Below, piece by piece: positions 29,279 to 38,385 of a stretch of 64,000 bases of DNA. The stretch is taken from NCBI GenBank assembly GCA_002362175.1, contig DETU01000001.1, forward strand, positions 23,755 through 87,754. The letters are read 5' to 3'. The stretch is from Ruminococcus sp. UBA3280. GTDB lineage: Bacteria > Bacillota > Clostridia > Oscillospirales > Ruminococcaceae. Under the pieces are notes generated by a model, which worked only from the letters and a program-made list of their open reading frames with translations, ran no database searches and was not told the DNA's origin. A program made the position numbers and the translations under genes. Numbering within the stretch: the first letter of the stretch is position 1; each line of letters begins with the position of its first letter.

Positions 29279-30994
29279 TCAGCCGATTTTTTCGAGTCTG
29301 AGATTATAGAGAGTAACATTATATGAATCCTTACCGCCTATCTGTAAGACAAGTTCTGTATTTTCATCTGATTTTTCTGCTGTGAACTCTGCTTCAAAAG
29401 GTGCTTTCTGACCTGCTCCCGTAAAAGTATCGCTGAAATAAGTTTCCGATTTGTCGGAACTTCTTATTATTACCGGAATTTCCTCACCGTCGGCAGTTGA
29501 GATTTCAAAAGTCAGCCTGTATTTCCCGTCCTTTTTAAGACCTATTCCCGAAACAAGAGCTTCTATGTCACTTTTAGCGGTTCCGCCGTTGACAACATTA
29601 ATCCAGTAAGACTTGTCAAAATCCGAAAAATAAGTAGCGGCGTTTGCATCTCCGACAGTTGAAAGGGAGTATTCAGCATCTGCGGCAACATCAAGACCTA
29701 TCTGGTCGGATTCAATACCGATAGCGTTGCAGATTTTATCCGCAAGAACGTAAGCATTTTTCTGCTGAGTAATTGCCGACGGGTGCCAGTCTGAACCGTA
29801 ACCGTCAGCGGAGTTCTGCACGGGTGACTGATAGCTTGTTATTTTTTCGTCGCCTGTCTTTTCCTTAAAGATTTCAACAGCCTGCTCAATAAGCGGATAT
29901 TCGTCCGTACATCCCATTATACCGAGTGTACATATAATATATGCGTCGGGATTACATTCCCTTACAGTTTCAAGGAACTCTGCATATCCGTCAACAAATT
30001 CCTGTTTTCTTTCATCAAAGTCCTTGTCAATGTATGATGAGTCATTTGTACCGAGATTGATGACAACAACATCATTGGGGTCTTCTGTAAAGTCCCAAGG
30101 TTTTGCATAGTTGCTGAGATTTCCGTAGTTTTTGTAATAAGGCGGTACAAGACTATCTGTGTTGCGGTTACCGTCATTGGAGTAACCCGAAATAATTCCG
30201 TGACCGCTGTAAGATACCGCACTGTAATCAGCACCCAGTTTTTTGGCAGTAAGATAAGCATATGATTTCATAAAGTTTTCGGTAGCCGTCGTAAAATTTT
30301 CATACGCCGACTTACCCTCAACACCGTAAGCACACGTAATTGAATCGCCTATAAATTCAATTTTCAAGTCTTTCTTTTCGGCAGGGACAACAGATGCAGG
30401 AGAATCAGAAACAGTTTTTATTTCAGAAACACCTATTGTTCCGTTGTTTGCCTCGGAAAGATGTATAATTTTCACGTCAACCGTCCGTGAATTTTCACCC
30501 TCAAAAAGCTTTACCGTCTTTGTTTTTTCACTCATAATTTCGTCAAGAATTATTTTGCCATCAACGATAACAGCATATCTCGGACGGTATTTTTCATCAT
30601 TGTTTATTGAATAGTCACCATCAATTGTAACTTCAGCTGATTTTGCACTGACAGTAAATTCAACCGCTGAACCACTTTGCACAAGCCATGCCGTCTTACC
30701 GTCATAATAATTTCTGCCAGTATACTTTACATTGTCCTCTGTAGCACTGAAAGACGATTCAGAAAACTCTCCCGTTGAAGTAAAATTCTTTCTCATCAAA
30801 GCGAGGTCAAAGGAATCCACTCTCTTATCACCTGTCAAATCCATTTCAGCCATAATTTCACCTTTTCCGAGAAGTGCGTTGCCAAGATTTTTAAGGTCTG
30901 AAACAGAATATTCCGAAACAGCCGACGCTGTAGTGTACAGTAAAACAGACGCAACAGTTACGGCAGATACTGAAATTATAAATTTCTTAATCAT
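29279..30994 (-). CDS. Dockerin-bearing CE2-type carbohydrate esterase (SGNH hydrolase)
   Basis: This 571-aa secreted protein has a signal peptide (residues 1-25). A short dockerin-like segment lies at about 27-75, with one clear calcium loop (DLTGDKRVDSFDLALMRKNF) and a weaker partner (SDLKNLGNALLGKGE). A CE2 N-terminal jelly roll follows at about 85-200, then an SGNH hydrolase domain (GDSITCAYG with the nucleophile Ser, INLGTND, SDWHPS with the Asp/His pair). The C-terminal beta domain (about 440-571) resembles a carbohydrate-binding module. CE2 enzymes deacetylate plant polysaccharides. The dockerin suggests attachment to a cellulosome scaffold. Confidence 0.85.
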   Translation of the reverse strand: MIKKFIISVSAVTVASVLLYTTASAVSEYSVSDLKNLGNALLGKGEIMAEMDLTGDKRVDSFDLALMRKNFTSTGEFSESSFSATEDNVKYTGRNYYDGKTAWLVQSGSAVEFTVSAKSAEVTIDGDYSINNDEKYRPRYAVIVDGKIILDEIMSEKTKTVKLFEGENSRTVDVKIIHLSEANNGTIGVSEIKTVSDSPASVVPAEKKDLKIEFIGDSITCAYGVEGKSAYENFTTATENFMKSYAYLTAKKLGADYSAVSYSGHGIISGYSNDGNRNTDSLVPPYYKNYGNLSNYAKPWDFTEDPNDVVVINLGTNDSSYIDKDFDERKQEFVDGYAEFLETVRECNPDAYIICTLGIMGCTDEYPLIEQAVEIFKEKTGDEKITSYQSPVQNSADGYGSDWHPSAITQQKNAYVLADKICNAIGIESDQIGLDVAADAEYSLSTVGDANAATYFSDFDKSYWINVVNGGTAKSDIEALVSGIGLKKDGKYRLTFEISTADGEEIPVIIRSSDKSETYFSDTFTGAGQKAPFEAEFTAEKSDENTELVLQIGGKDSYNVTLYNLRLEKIG

Positions 30995-31076
30995 TTTTAC
31001 GCTCCTTTATGTTATTTTAATCAGTATTTTAATTATACAACATTTCCCCTTAAATTTCAATAGTTTATGTAAACTT

Positions 31077-31610
31077 TTAATTGTTCTTTCCCCTTAAAAG
31101 TGTACTGTTTATATGTTCACAACAGCTTACAAGCATATTCCAGCCCATACTGTCAATATTTCCACTCTGCGGAAGTCCTATTTTCTTCTGCAAAAATCTT
31201 ACAGCATTTGATGTTTCCATGTTATAGTGTCCGCATACGTCTAATTTTGGTGCATTGTCGTAATTATTTCCCACATCGTTAAGCATTGCCTGCAATATAT
31301 AAATAATCTGCCCCTGCTCACCAAGATGTGCAACATATGTAGAGGACGGAAAAACATTGTAAGCAACAGGCTCTGAACGGATATAAGAACGGTAAACGCT
31401 TACAACCTTATTCCATGTAACTGGGTCTGTGTTTCCTGTTTCTGAAAGACCATATTCACGCTGAAACATTCTGACGGCAAATATAGTTTCCTTTCCGTAA
31501 ACCCCGTCGGGAACAAGTGACGGAATATGACCGTTTACAAAAGAAATTGCATTCAGATAAGTCTGCAACTCCACAATGTGTTGTTTTTTCTGTGCGTTTG
31601 TGTATGGCAT
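31077..31610 (-). CDS. Protein with two peptidoglycan-binding domains
   Basis: The 177 residues hold two PG_binding_1 repeats: LQTYLNAISFVNGHIPSLVP...FAVRMFQREYGLSETGNTD..TWNKV and LQAMLNDVGN...AVRFLQKKIGLPQSGNID..GWNML. No signal peptide is seen. It follows the SpoIID-like gene by 14 nt and is the last gene of that operon. It may bind spore cortex or wall. Confidence 0.85.
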   Translation of the reverse strand: MPYTNAQKKQHIVELQTYLNAISFVNGHIPSLVPDGVYGKETIFAVRMFQREYGLSETGNTDPVTWNKVVSVYRSYIRSEPVAYNVFPSSTYVAHLGEQGQIIYILQAMLNDVGNNYDNAPKLDVCGHYNMETSNAVRFLQKKIGLPQSGNIDSMGWNMLVSCCEHINSTLLRGKNN

Positions 31611-31624
31611 AAAAAACTCCTTTC

Positions 31625-33016
31625 CTAACCTGTAATAGTATAACCCGGATTCTGATACGGGCGTTTGTCAAATCCGTATTTGAGGTCTGAATATACTTCC
31701 GCAATTTTATCCCACGTAACCGCTCCCACTATACCGGTAGGATTTATTCCGAACTGTTTCTGAAACTCTATAACAGACTGCTTTGTAAGAGGTCCGAAAT
31801 AACCCGTGTTGTTGACCGCTGGAATATTGGGATAGGTTTCGTTTATCAATGTAAGATATTCCTGAATGATACGAACTGCATCGCTTGTGATTCCCTCTTT
31901 AAGAACTGTATTCGGATAAAGTGCGACTTCCGTATAGTCAGGCGGTACAGATTCAATAATACCCTGATATGCACGATAAATGTCATTTCTTGTCGCTTGG
32001 TCAATTTCTCCTGTCTGCGGAAGTCCGAAAACACGCTGAAATGACTTGACAGCATTTTCAGTCTTTTCACCGAAATATCCCGTAATTTCAACAGGCGTAA
32101 CAGCTTCGTAATATGCACCGATTACGGCAAGATAATATTGCAGTACACTTACCGCAACACTCTGCATACCAAATTTCAGATTTTCATAATCAGGAGCAAT
32201 TTCTTCAAGACGTATCCCCTCCGAATCAAGTTCGGCAATATGTTTTACACTTGTATAGATATACGTTATTCTGTTCCATGTTGCCTGGTCTACAACACCC
32301 GTCACTTCAAGACCGAAAACTTCCTGAAATTTCTTTACCGCTGCTTCTGTTGCCGTGTCAAAAATTCCATCTGCAACAGGTATTTTGGGAATGGCAGGAT
32401 AGTTTCTTGAAATTCTGTTAAGATATATCTGCAATGACTTCACATCATTTCTTGCTGAACCAAGAGAAAGTTCCATGCCCGGATATGACGGTAATGCCGT
32501 ACTGACAGGAGCATTTTTAACAATTTCTATATCGTCGCCATAATAATACTGAAGAATTTCAAAAGGTGTCATTCCCCGATTTGCAAGAGTGACTGTACCC
32601 CATTGAGAAAGTCCGTCGCACGTTGTTGTAGTTCCGTTGCAGAATGCCGTGAACAGTGGTTCAATAGTTCCCTGCCGCCTGACATAGTCGTTGAACAGTT
32701 CGTCAACGAGATAGCTTATATTTTCAAAATATTCACGTCCATTTATGAATTTCTGGTCGTACTGTGTAGTAGAAGTTATATCAAAGTCATATCCCCTTGA
32801 CCTGTACCACTCCGTATAGATTCTGTTGAGTGCAAAAGTAGTTATCGCATAGATATTTGCACGCAGGGCATTTTCAGGCCATGTCGGAAAAATTTCACTT
32901 GACGCAACATTCTTTACATATGAAGCAAAATCAAGCGTGACATTTGGTGCGTCTGAATCGGGAGTGCCAAGATGAACAGTAATAGTTTCGGGGATATATG
33001 GTGTTCCTGTAAGCAT
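31625..33016 (-). CDS. SpoIID-like domain fused to three peptidoglycan-binding domains
   Basis: Residues 1 to about 175 resemble the SpoIID catalytic/peptidoglycan domain (FPTWPENALRANIYAITTFA, then EPLFTAFCNG, then TTTCDGLSQWGTVTLANRGM). Three PG_binding_1 repeats follow, each with the pattern LQxYL...GYFGxxTExAVKxFQxxFGLxxTGxxDxxTWxxI. There is no signal peptide. The same organisation is known in Clostridia near sporulation loci. It could process or bind cortex glycan; enzyme activity here is not shown. It is the middle gene of a three-gene operon. Confidence 0.8.
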   Translation of the reverse strand: MLTGTPYIPETITVHLGTPDSDAPNVTLDFASYVKNVASSEIFPTWPENALRANIYAITTFALNRIYTEWYRSRGYDFDITSTTQYDQKFINGREYFENISYLVDELFNDYVRRQGTIEPLFTAFCNGTTTTCDGLSQWGTVTLANRGMTPFEILQYYYGDDIEIVKNAPVSTALPSYPGMELSLGSARNDVKSLQIYLNRISRNYPAIPKIPVADGIFDTATEAAVKKFQEVFGLEVTGVVDQATWNRITYIYTSVKHIAELDSEGIRLEEIAPDYENLKFGMQSVAVSVLQYYLAVIGAYYEAVTPVEITGYFGEKTENAVKSFQRVFGLPQTGEIDQATRNDIYRAYQGIIESVPPDYTEVALYPNTVLKEGITSDAVRIIQEYLTLINETYPNIPAVNNTGYFGPLTKQSVIEFQKQFGINPTGIVGAVTWDKIAEVYSDLKYGFDKRPYQNPGYTITG

Positions 33017-33034
33017 ATAAAAATCCTTTCATTA

Positions 33035-33808
33035 TCAGTTTACGTCAGGAAAATCAGGCTCCTGATTAACATATGTAACCGTTTCATCACCTGATTTCAT
33101 CATAAGCGGAACAGGTATCATACTAAAATTCTGTACAGATGTAACACCCGAAAAAACAGGAACATCAACACTCCTTGCATTAAAAAAGCCCTTTGCGGTC
33201 ACGCTTATATCAAAAAGACTGTAAGGTCTCCTGACCGAATCGGGCGACTGTGAGTGAACAAGGTCGGGAGCAGGAACAGAAAATCTTTTGCTTGTACCGC
33301 TTTCATCAGTTTTTCCCGACGCAATAATTTCACGCTTTCCGTCAACAATTGCCGTAATCAGTACAGACGCGTCGGCAACCGGCGAAGATTCCTCACCCGT
33401 TCTCGTATTCACAATTATATAACCGACTGAATTTCCTATGCTTCTTTCCGATTCATAATCAGGTGAAATTACGTTGTCAGTTTCAGACTGTCCGTAATCA
33501 AGATTAAGCTCCGATAAATCAGGTTCAGGATAACGTTCGTCCGCAGAATACGCCGTATCATCAGGGGCATTTTCGTTCACATCGTCTGTTTCCTCTGAAA
33601 CGGGGTGTTGTTCCTTATATGACCTGCCACTTTCAACCTGCTCATTCTTTTTTGGTGCTTCTGTTTCGTTTGCCTCCTCAACAAACGGCTTTTCTATTTC
33701 TCTTGAAGCAGGACTCTTTTCTTCATTCGCTTCATCGTGAACAGAAGTACTTTTCCCATAAAGTTTCATCATTTCACGCTTGTATTGTTCAATAGCTTTC
33801 TGGTCCAT
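33035..33808 (-). CDS. Hydrophilic protein with carboxypeptidase-regulatory-like C-terminus
   Basis: This 257-aa protein has an acidic, low-complexity N-terminal half (about residues 15-120), then a beta-rich domain GYIIVNTRTGEESSPVADAS, DGKREIIASGKTDESG, LFDISVTAKGFFNARSVDVP, which fits a carboxypeptidase-regulatory-like fold. It is the first gene of the SpoIID/peptidoglycan-binding operon, starting after GGAGGCG. Its role is probably structural, in spore or wall; this is inferred only from its neighbours. Confidence 0.6.
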   Translation of the reverse strand: MDQKAIEQYKREMMKLYGKSTSVHDEANEEKSPASREIEKPFVEEANETEAPKKNEQVESGRSYKEQHPVSEETDDVNENAPDDTAYSADERYPEPDLSELNLDYGQSETDNVISPDYESERSIGNSVGYIIVNTRTGEESSPVADASVLITAIVDGKREIIASGKTDESGTSKRFSVPAPDLVHSQSPDSVRRPYSLFDISVTAKGFFNARSVDVPVFSGVTSVQNFSMIPVPLMMKSGDETVTYVNQEPDFPDVN

Positions 33809-33867
33809 TAAATCGCCTCCATAATCTTACTGTTTCAGTCTATTCCGAAAAATCTTATATTATGACA

Positions 33868-33903
33868 AAAAAATCTGTACAGAAAAATTTCTGTACAGAT
33901 TTG
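33868..33903 (-). terminator. Terminator after the spermidine synthase-like gene
   Basis: AAATCTGTACAGAAA and TTTCTGTACAGATTT pair perfectly over 15 bases, with A and T tails. It lies just beyond the stop of the 33906-35510 gene. Confidence 0.85.
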
Positions 33904-33905
33904 AT

Positions 33906-35510
33906 TTATCCGATAAGACTTTTTATACCCTCAGTCCTGAATTTTTCACGGTAATAAACAAGTTCGTCCTGAATAATATCGTCAATGACACTCATTCCTA
34001 AAAGTTCAACGGGAGCTTTGTCGTCGGTAAGAATCTGCTCACCGCTTTCATACCTGACAATATTGTCCGCAACGTTATTCATCATCGAAAACAGACTTTC
34101 GTTTTCAATACTGCTGGTATTTTCTGAAAAAACTTTCAGCATATCGGGATTATCGGAAGCAAAAAGTTCACGGTTTGTCGAGCCTGTCACATCAACCGTA
34201 AAGACCTCACCAAAAACATCCGATATTGTGTCCGCAAGCCAGCTGTTTATACCGTCTGATTCCTTTGATCTCATATTCATGTTTACAACCATTACACCAT
34301 TTTCTTTAAGGTGCGACTTAACAAGACGGAAAAATTCAACCGACGACATCTGAAAAGGTATCGTTATATCCTGATATGCGTCAACCATTATAACATCGTA
34401 TTTTTTATCCGAAACATTCAGAAAAGCACGTCCGTCATAAGTTGTTACTTTAACATCTTCGGGAAGTTCAAAATATTCATGTGCGAGGTCAGTTATTTTG
34501 TCATCAATTTCAACGCCCTCGACCGTGATATTGTCAAAATAGTTCATACACTGCTTTGCATAAGTACCCGTACCCATACCGAGTATCAAAATATCTTTTT
34601 TATCTCCCGTATCAGCCATTAACGGTGCTGACATTGCATAATCATAGTACATTCCCGAAAGTTCACCCGATTTTATATATACAGACTGTACACCGAAAAG
34701 TACGTTTGTAGAAAGAGCCGTCCGCCTTTCATTGTCCTTTACCTGCAGATAATTATACACCGATTCACCCTCGTATGCAAGGTCGTTTTCCCAGAAAACA
34801 AAACCGAATGAAGCCGAAACAACACAGCATACTACGAAAATTACAGAAGTAACCGCACATCTTACCGCACCACGTCTGCTGAATATGAAGTAAACAATTG
34901 CAATAACAAGAAGTATTCCCGAAAATATAAGAAAAGTTGCAGAAGTTCCGACGGCTGGTATTGAAATAAAAGTAGGTACAAAAGTACCGATAATACTGCC
35001 TATTGTGTTGAATGCCCCAAGTGTACCGACTGTTTTTCCGCTGTCGTCAAGACTGTCAACCGTATACTTTACAAGCGACGGCGTAACTGTTCCAAGCAGA
35101 AACAAGGGAAACACAAAAACTATCATACAGGTAAAAAATGCCGCCCATATAAGAAAGTTAGTGTTTACCGTAACGACAAGCAGGGCAGACACACCCAGTA
35201 TTACGAATTTTCCCAAAAAGGGAATAGCAGCTATCCATACCGACGCAAGTAAAATTCTTGCATAGAGTTTATCGGGATTGGGATTTTTATCGGCACTCTT
35301 TCCGCCGAAAATATTTCCGAGTGCCATTGCAATCATAATAGTACCGATAATTATCGTCCAAACTATCTGCGACGAACTGAAATAAGGTGCAAGAAGTCTG
35401 CTCGCCCCCAGCTCCACCGCCATTACCGAAACACCCGAAAAAAATTCCGTAAGATAAAGATACCATTTGTATTTTAATATTCCGCCGTTTGATTCTTTTG
35501 TCAATTTCAT
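33906..35510 (-). CDS. Membrane protein fused to a spermidine synthase-like domain
   Basis: Residues 1 to about 235 hold seven or eight membrane helices (FFSGVSVMAVELGASRLLAP at the start). Residues from about 260 form a Rossmann methyltransferase/spermidine synthase-like domain (ILILGMGTGTYAKQC, VEGVEIDDKITDLAHEYF, YDGRAFL, YDVIMVDAYQ, IPFQMSSVEFFRLV). Such fused transporter-like/SpeE proteins are common in Firmicutes, and the true substrate is not known. Single gene, RBS AAAGGAG. Confidence 0.8.
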   Translation of the reverse strand: MKLTKESNGGILKYKWYLYLTEFFSGVSVMAVELGASRLLAPYFSSSQIVWTIIIGTIMIAMALGNIFGGKSADKNPNPDKLYARILLASVWIAAIPFLGKFVILGVSALLVVTVNTNFLIWAAFFTCMIVFVFPLFLLGTVTPSLVKYTVDSLDDSGKTVGTLGAFNTIGSIIGTFVPTFISIPAVGTSATFLIFSGILLVIAIVYFIFSRRGAVRCAVTSVIFVVCCVVSASFGFVFWENDLAYEGESVYNYLQVKDNERRTALSTNVLFGVQSVYIKSGELSGMYYDYAMSAPLMADTGDKKDILILGMGTGTYAKQCMNYFDNITVEGVEIDDKITDLAHEYFELPEDVKVTTYDGRAFLNVSDKKYDVIMVDAYQDITIPFQMSSVEFFRLVKSHLKENGVMVVNMNMRSKESDGINSWLADTISDVFGEVFTVDVTGSTNRELFASDNPDMLKVFSENTSSIENESLFSMMNNVADNIVRYESGEQILTDDKAPVELLGMSVIDDIIQDELVYYREKFRTEGIKSLIG

Positions 35511-35570
35511 TTCTCCTTTACAAATTATTTGTAATTCCCATTATACCATTTATTTTTACTTTTGTAAAGA

Positions 35571-35600
35571 AAAAACGCCCCAATTCTCAGGGCGTTATAT
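35571..35600 (-). terminator. Terminator between the XRE and spermidine synthase-like genes
   Basis: On the minus strand AACGCCC-TGAGAATTG-GGGCGTT is followed by TTTTTC. It is the second of two terminators downstream of the XRE gene. Confidence 0.75.
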
Positions 35601-35615
35601 TATTAGTTGTAGCTT

Positions 35616-35654
35616 AACAAGCAAAATACAAAATTTAACAAACAAAATACAAAA
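35616..35654. repeat. Two tandem 18-bp repeats
   Basis: AACAAGCAAAATACAAAA and AACAAACAAAATACAAAA differ by one base and are spaced 21 bp start to start. They lie between two minus-strand terminators. No function is apparent. Confidence 0.6.
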
Positions 35655-35788
35655 AAGTGGTTTTAAAAAGTTTACAGATTGTAAAGATTGCAGAAGTGGG
35701 GACTTCCCGTTCGAGTCATTCATTGATTACAGCATAGGCGAGCTAACCCCGTGTGTCCAACGGTTATTTATTGGCTATGCGTTTACAA

Positions 35789-35833
35789 AAAAAACCCCTT
35801 AAAGACCGTTTAAAAGGCAATTAAGGGGTTGTT
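35789..35833 (-). terminator. Terminator of the XRE gene at 35848
   Basis: On the minus strand AACCCCTTAA...TTAAGGGGTT forms a 10-bp stem followed by eight T residues, 15 bases after the XRE stop. Confidence 0.8.
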
Positions 35834-35847
35834 TAACGTATTTTTTT

Positions 35848-36102
35848 TTACATTTCCGGTTCTGTTTCCTGAACGGGACAGCCATTATTTTCTTCTGTTT
35901 TGTTAGGAATATATTCCATAAGGTCCGTAATATCACAGTCAAGATACTCGCAGATTCGGTCGAGGTAGCGGATATTTAGACGCTCGGTTGATTCGTTGTA
36001 GATATCACTGATTGTCGAGGGTCTTATTCCCGTCTGACGTGCAAGTTCCGCCTGAGTGATACGTTTTTCCCCGAGTATTCGGGACAAATGAATTTTTATC
36101 AT
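35848..36102 (-). CDS. XRE-family HTH regulator (YozG-like), 84 aa
   Basis: The single domain MIKIHLSRILGEKRITQAEL, RQTGIRPSTISDIYNEST, LDRICEYLDCDITDLMEYIP is a Cro/cI type helix-turn-helix of the small YozG-like group. The last 15 residues are disordered. RBS AGGAGAAAGG. Target unknown. It is probably chromosomal and lies outside the prophage. Confidence 0.85.
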   Translation of the reverse strand: MIKIHLSRILGEKRITQAELARQTGIRPSTISDIYNESTERLNIRYLDRICEYLDCDITDLMEYIPNKTEENNGCPVQETEPEM

Positions 36103-36374
36103 AGCCTTTCTCCTTTTAACGCTCCTGCTTAGGCTAGTAAAGTATCAGCGATTTTTCTTAACAGTTTTTATATTATTGTTTGTGCAGATTGTTGAACGAT
36201 TTTTTTATTTCTTTTGTCAGAATCAGTAAAAAATTAAAATTATCGACCTGATACAGCCTCTTTTGCCTCTCTGTAACTTATTTTAGCACATTATTTTTTA
36301 TTTGTCAATAGTTTGGCACAAATTTTTCCCCCACTTTTACAAGCGGGGGATTTTCGTTGATATTCGGCAAAAAA

Positions 36375-37058
36375 TCAGAATAATTCAAGCCTTATTTTTT
36401 CGGCACAGAACGATACAAATTCCGTATTTGTTGGTTTTTGTAACTTATAGCCAAATAACTCCTCAAATTTTTGGTAATTTCTGTCATACGCAAGCTCTAT
36501 TGAGTTTCTCGTTGCACGTTCAACGCTGAGTGCCGTAACGCCGTATTTTTCGGCAATCATCGGATAAATTTCGTGGGTGAAGCTGTAGATAAGCTCCGGA
36601 TTTTCGACTATAGTCAGAATCATCGCGATGAGGTACCTGTAACCCTTCAGATTCACTTGAAATCCGATATTCATAAGTATTTTAGACGCAGCCTTTTCAG
36701 TTTTTCTGCGGAAATTTCCCGCATCAAAAAAGTATCCGAGCAGTCCGCAGATATTTTCCGTTCCGAGCTTTTCCGAGATGAACATAACGCCGTTTTTATC
36801 GGAAATAAGGGGACTTTCATCACTTGTCAGAACAAACGTTCTCACCTTTTCACTTCCGTTTAAAATCAACCTTTCCGTTGCTTCATCAATGTCGTCGCCC
36901 GTGTTGTCGATGAGGACAGCACCGCTTTTTTCGAGCATTTCAGCCGAAAACTCCTTGCGTGTTATGGTATAGACTCCCGCTTCTGATAATCTGTCGGCTA
37001 TTTTTGCACCGACAACGCTTTGACTTCCGATAAACATTTTTGTTTTTATGTTTAACAT
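36375..37058 (-). CDS. Spo0A-like response regulator with degenerate receiver domain
   Basis: The start ATG 37058 follows GGAGGTGCG. Residues about 122-226 match the Spo0A C-terminal DNA-binding domain (SKILMNIGFQVNLKGYRYLI, MIAEKYGVTALSVERATRNS, YKLQKPTNTEFVSFCAEKIR). Residues 1-110 look like a worn receiver: Asp51 in AVLIDN, Thr78 and Lys97 are placed as expected, but the acidic pair after strand 1 is replaced by GSQ. Phosphorylation is therefore doubtful. It may be a host regulator or cargo at the prophage edge. Confidence 0.8.
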   Translation of the reverse strand: MLNIKTKMFIGSQSVVGAKIADRLSEAGVYTITRKEFSAEMLEKSGAVLIDNTGDDIDEATERLILNGSEKVRTFVLTSDESPLISDKNGVMFISEKLGTENICGLLGYFFDAGNFRRKTEKAASKILMNIGFQVNLKGYRYLIAMILTIVENPELIYSFTHEIYPMIAEKYGVTALSVERATRNSIELAYDRNYQKFEELFGYKLQKPTNTEFVSFCAEKIRLELF

Positions 37059-37508
37059 AGTCGCACCTCCAGCTAAATTTTTTTCAGACAATAATACGAC
37101 GATTTATGATAGTTTATAACTTATACTGTAAATATATTTCATTCGACGTAATAACCCACCATTTTCCGTATTTCGTCCGTACACACACTATACCGCATTT
37201 TTGAGAAAAAATCAATTCACACAAACCACCAAACTTTTGGTAATTTTTACCAAATAATGTGTGTGAAACACACAAAGACGATTTGTTAGATTGCTCACCT
37301 TTCTTATAATAATATAACGCCGTTCGTTATTGCCGATATAAAAAAACTGCCGATATTCCGGAGAACATCGACAGCCTTTTGAAGAGATACGGAAAAACTG
37401 TTTTACCAGCTTTTCTCATGTTATGTTAAACATATCTCAATTATATCACAAAAAATCCGATTTATCAAGAAGAAATTTTAAAAAAACTGTAAATAAAAAT
37501 GTAGTTGA
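37059..37508. other. Intergenic region, likely left end of the prophage
   Basis: No gene is seen. It holds ATGTTATGTT (37418-37427) and TTATAATAATATAAC (37304-37318), both inverse copies of motifs near the other prophage end. It also has hairpins TTTGGTAA-TTT-TTACCAAA and CTGCCGATATTCCGG...ACATCGACAG. The prophage end must lie between the Spo0A-like gene and the sigma-like gene, but the exact TG terminus was not found. Confidence 0.45.
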
Positions 37509-37826
37509 TTAATCATTTTGACACATATCACATCTTATGCAGTACTTCATAAATTTTTGTATCCTGCGTTTTCCTGCGGTAATTTTCGCCGAGACTGCGG
37601 CCTCAGAAACGCCTTGTTTTCGGGCAATTTCGGGCATATTCATGTGATTGAAATAATATGCCTCAATAACCTCCCGCTGTTTCGGAGTCAGCTCGTTTTC
37701 TATCACTTTCAACAGTTTTTTCTTGATTTTACGACGTTTTTCGTCAGAATTGTTCTCCTCTACAATTGCAAGCAAATCTTCATCTTCTGCACCGCTGAAT
37801 ATGTCGTTGTAAGTTATTCTTGACAT
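37509..37826 (-). CDS. Sigma-70 region 4-like HTH protein
   Basis: The 105-aa protein has an acidic N-terminus and a region-4-like helix-turn-helix: ENELTPKQREVIEAYYFNHM, then MPEIARKQGVSEAAVSAKIT, then GKRRIQKFMKYC. It resembles small ECF-like sigma/ArpU-type regulators of phage late genes but lacks region 2, so it may act as an activator or an anti-activator. It is the last gene of the tail operon, 2 nt after the gene upstream. An alternative reading is a host sigma-like gene at the border. Confidence 0.7.
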   Translation of the reverse strand: MSRITYNDIFSGAEDEDLLAIVEENNSDEKRRKIKKKLLKVIENELTPKQREVIEAYYFNHMNMPEIARKQGVSEAAVSAKITAGKRRIQKFMKYCIRCDMCQND

Positions 37827-37828
37827 TC

Positions 37829-38050
37829 CTATTCCCTACCTTTAATAATGTAAAGTGTATCATTTTCGTGCTTATTGGTATCGTACCATTGCTGTGTTAC
37901 AGCCTCGACGCACATCACCGAATTGCTTGTAACAACATTGTCTGGAAGTACATTATTTCCCGAATTTCCGACGTTTATGCCAAACTTCATATTGTCTGAT
38001 TGACTTACGTTGAATAAACGACTGTCATCTATTTTAAAAGTATAATTCAT
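37829..38050 (-). CDS. Small phage protein of unknown function, 73 aa
   Basis: MNYTFKIDDSRLFNVSQSDN then KFGINVGNSG is followed by VMCVEAVTQQWYDTNK and ends TLYIIKGRE. The last part resembles the short tail-module proteins that follow receptor-binding proteins in Firmicutes phages. It lies 2 nt after the gene upstream and 2 nt before the next. Confidence 0.55.
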   Translation of the reverse strand: MNYTFKIDDSRLFNVSQSDNMKFGINVGNSGNNVLPDNVVTSNSVMCVEAVTQQWYDTNKHENDTLYIIKGRE

Positions 38051-38051
38051 T

Positions 38052-38384
38052 TCACACCCCCGCCGAAGACCGAACGTAAACAGCCCCCGAAAGTTTTATG
38101 TAACTCAGCCCGTTTTCATCTGTCATGCGGAAGTTCATCACATACGCCCCCTCGTTGAGCTGTGCGGTTTCATCGCTTGTAATCTGCACCTGAAAGCCCG
38201 TCGGAGTGCGGAGGCAGTCCTTGAAAAAAGCCCTGTTTTTCGGGTCATTTGCCTTTGCGAACGTCACCGACATCGTGCAGTTTTCAAGGTTTTCCGTTTC
38301 GACTTCAATCGTGAAAACCGGCAGTGTGTCGCCCGAAAAAAACTCCATTTCAGGCATTTCGTTATAAAATTTTACCATTTCCAC
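38052..38384 (-). CDS. Probable baseplate/tail accessory protein, 110 aa
   Basis: The product is beta-rich (VKFYNEMPEMEFFSGDTLPV, FTIEVETENLENCTMSVTF, QLNEGAYVMNFRMTDENGL, YIKLSGAVYVRSS). Its layout resembles the N-terminal domain of BppU-like upper baseplate proteins, but identity is not certain. It sits between the tail-fibre-like gene and the 73-aa gene, with 1-nt spacing. Confidence 0.5.
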   Translation of the reverse strand: MEMVKFYNEMPEMEFFSGDTLPVFTIEVETENLENCTMSVTFAKANDPKNRAFFKDCLRTPTGFQVQITSDETAQLNEGAYVMNFRMTDENGLSYIKLSGAVYVRSSAGV

Positions 38385-38385
38385 C

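Noticed and set aside
35690..35730. tRNA 3' end or attachment site near GTTCGAGTC
   Set aside because: Only the T-loop-like nonamer is present. No acceptor or anticodon arm can be drawn and no matching copy was found at the other prophage end.
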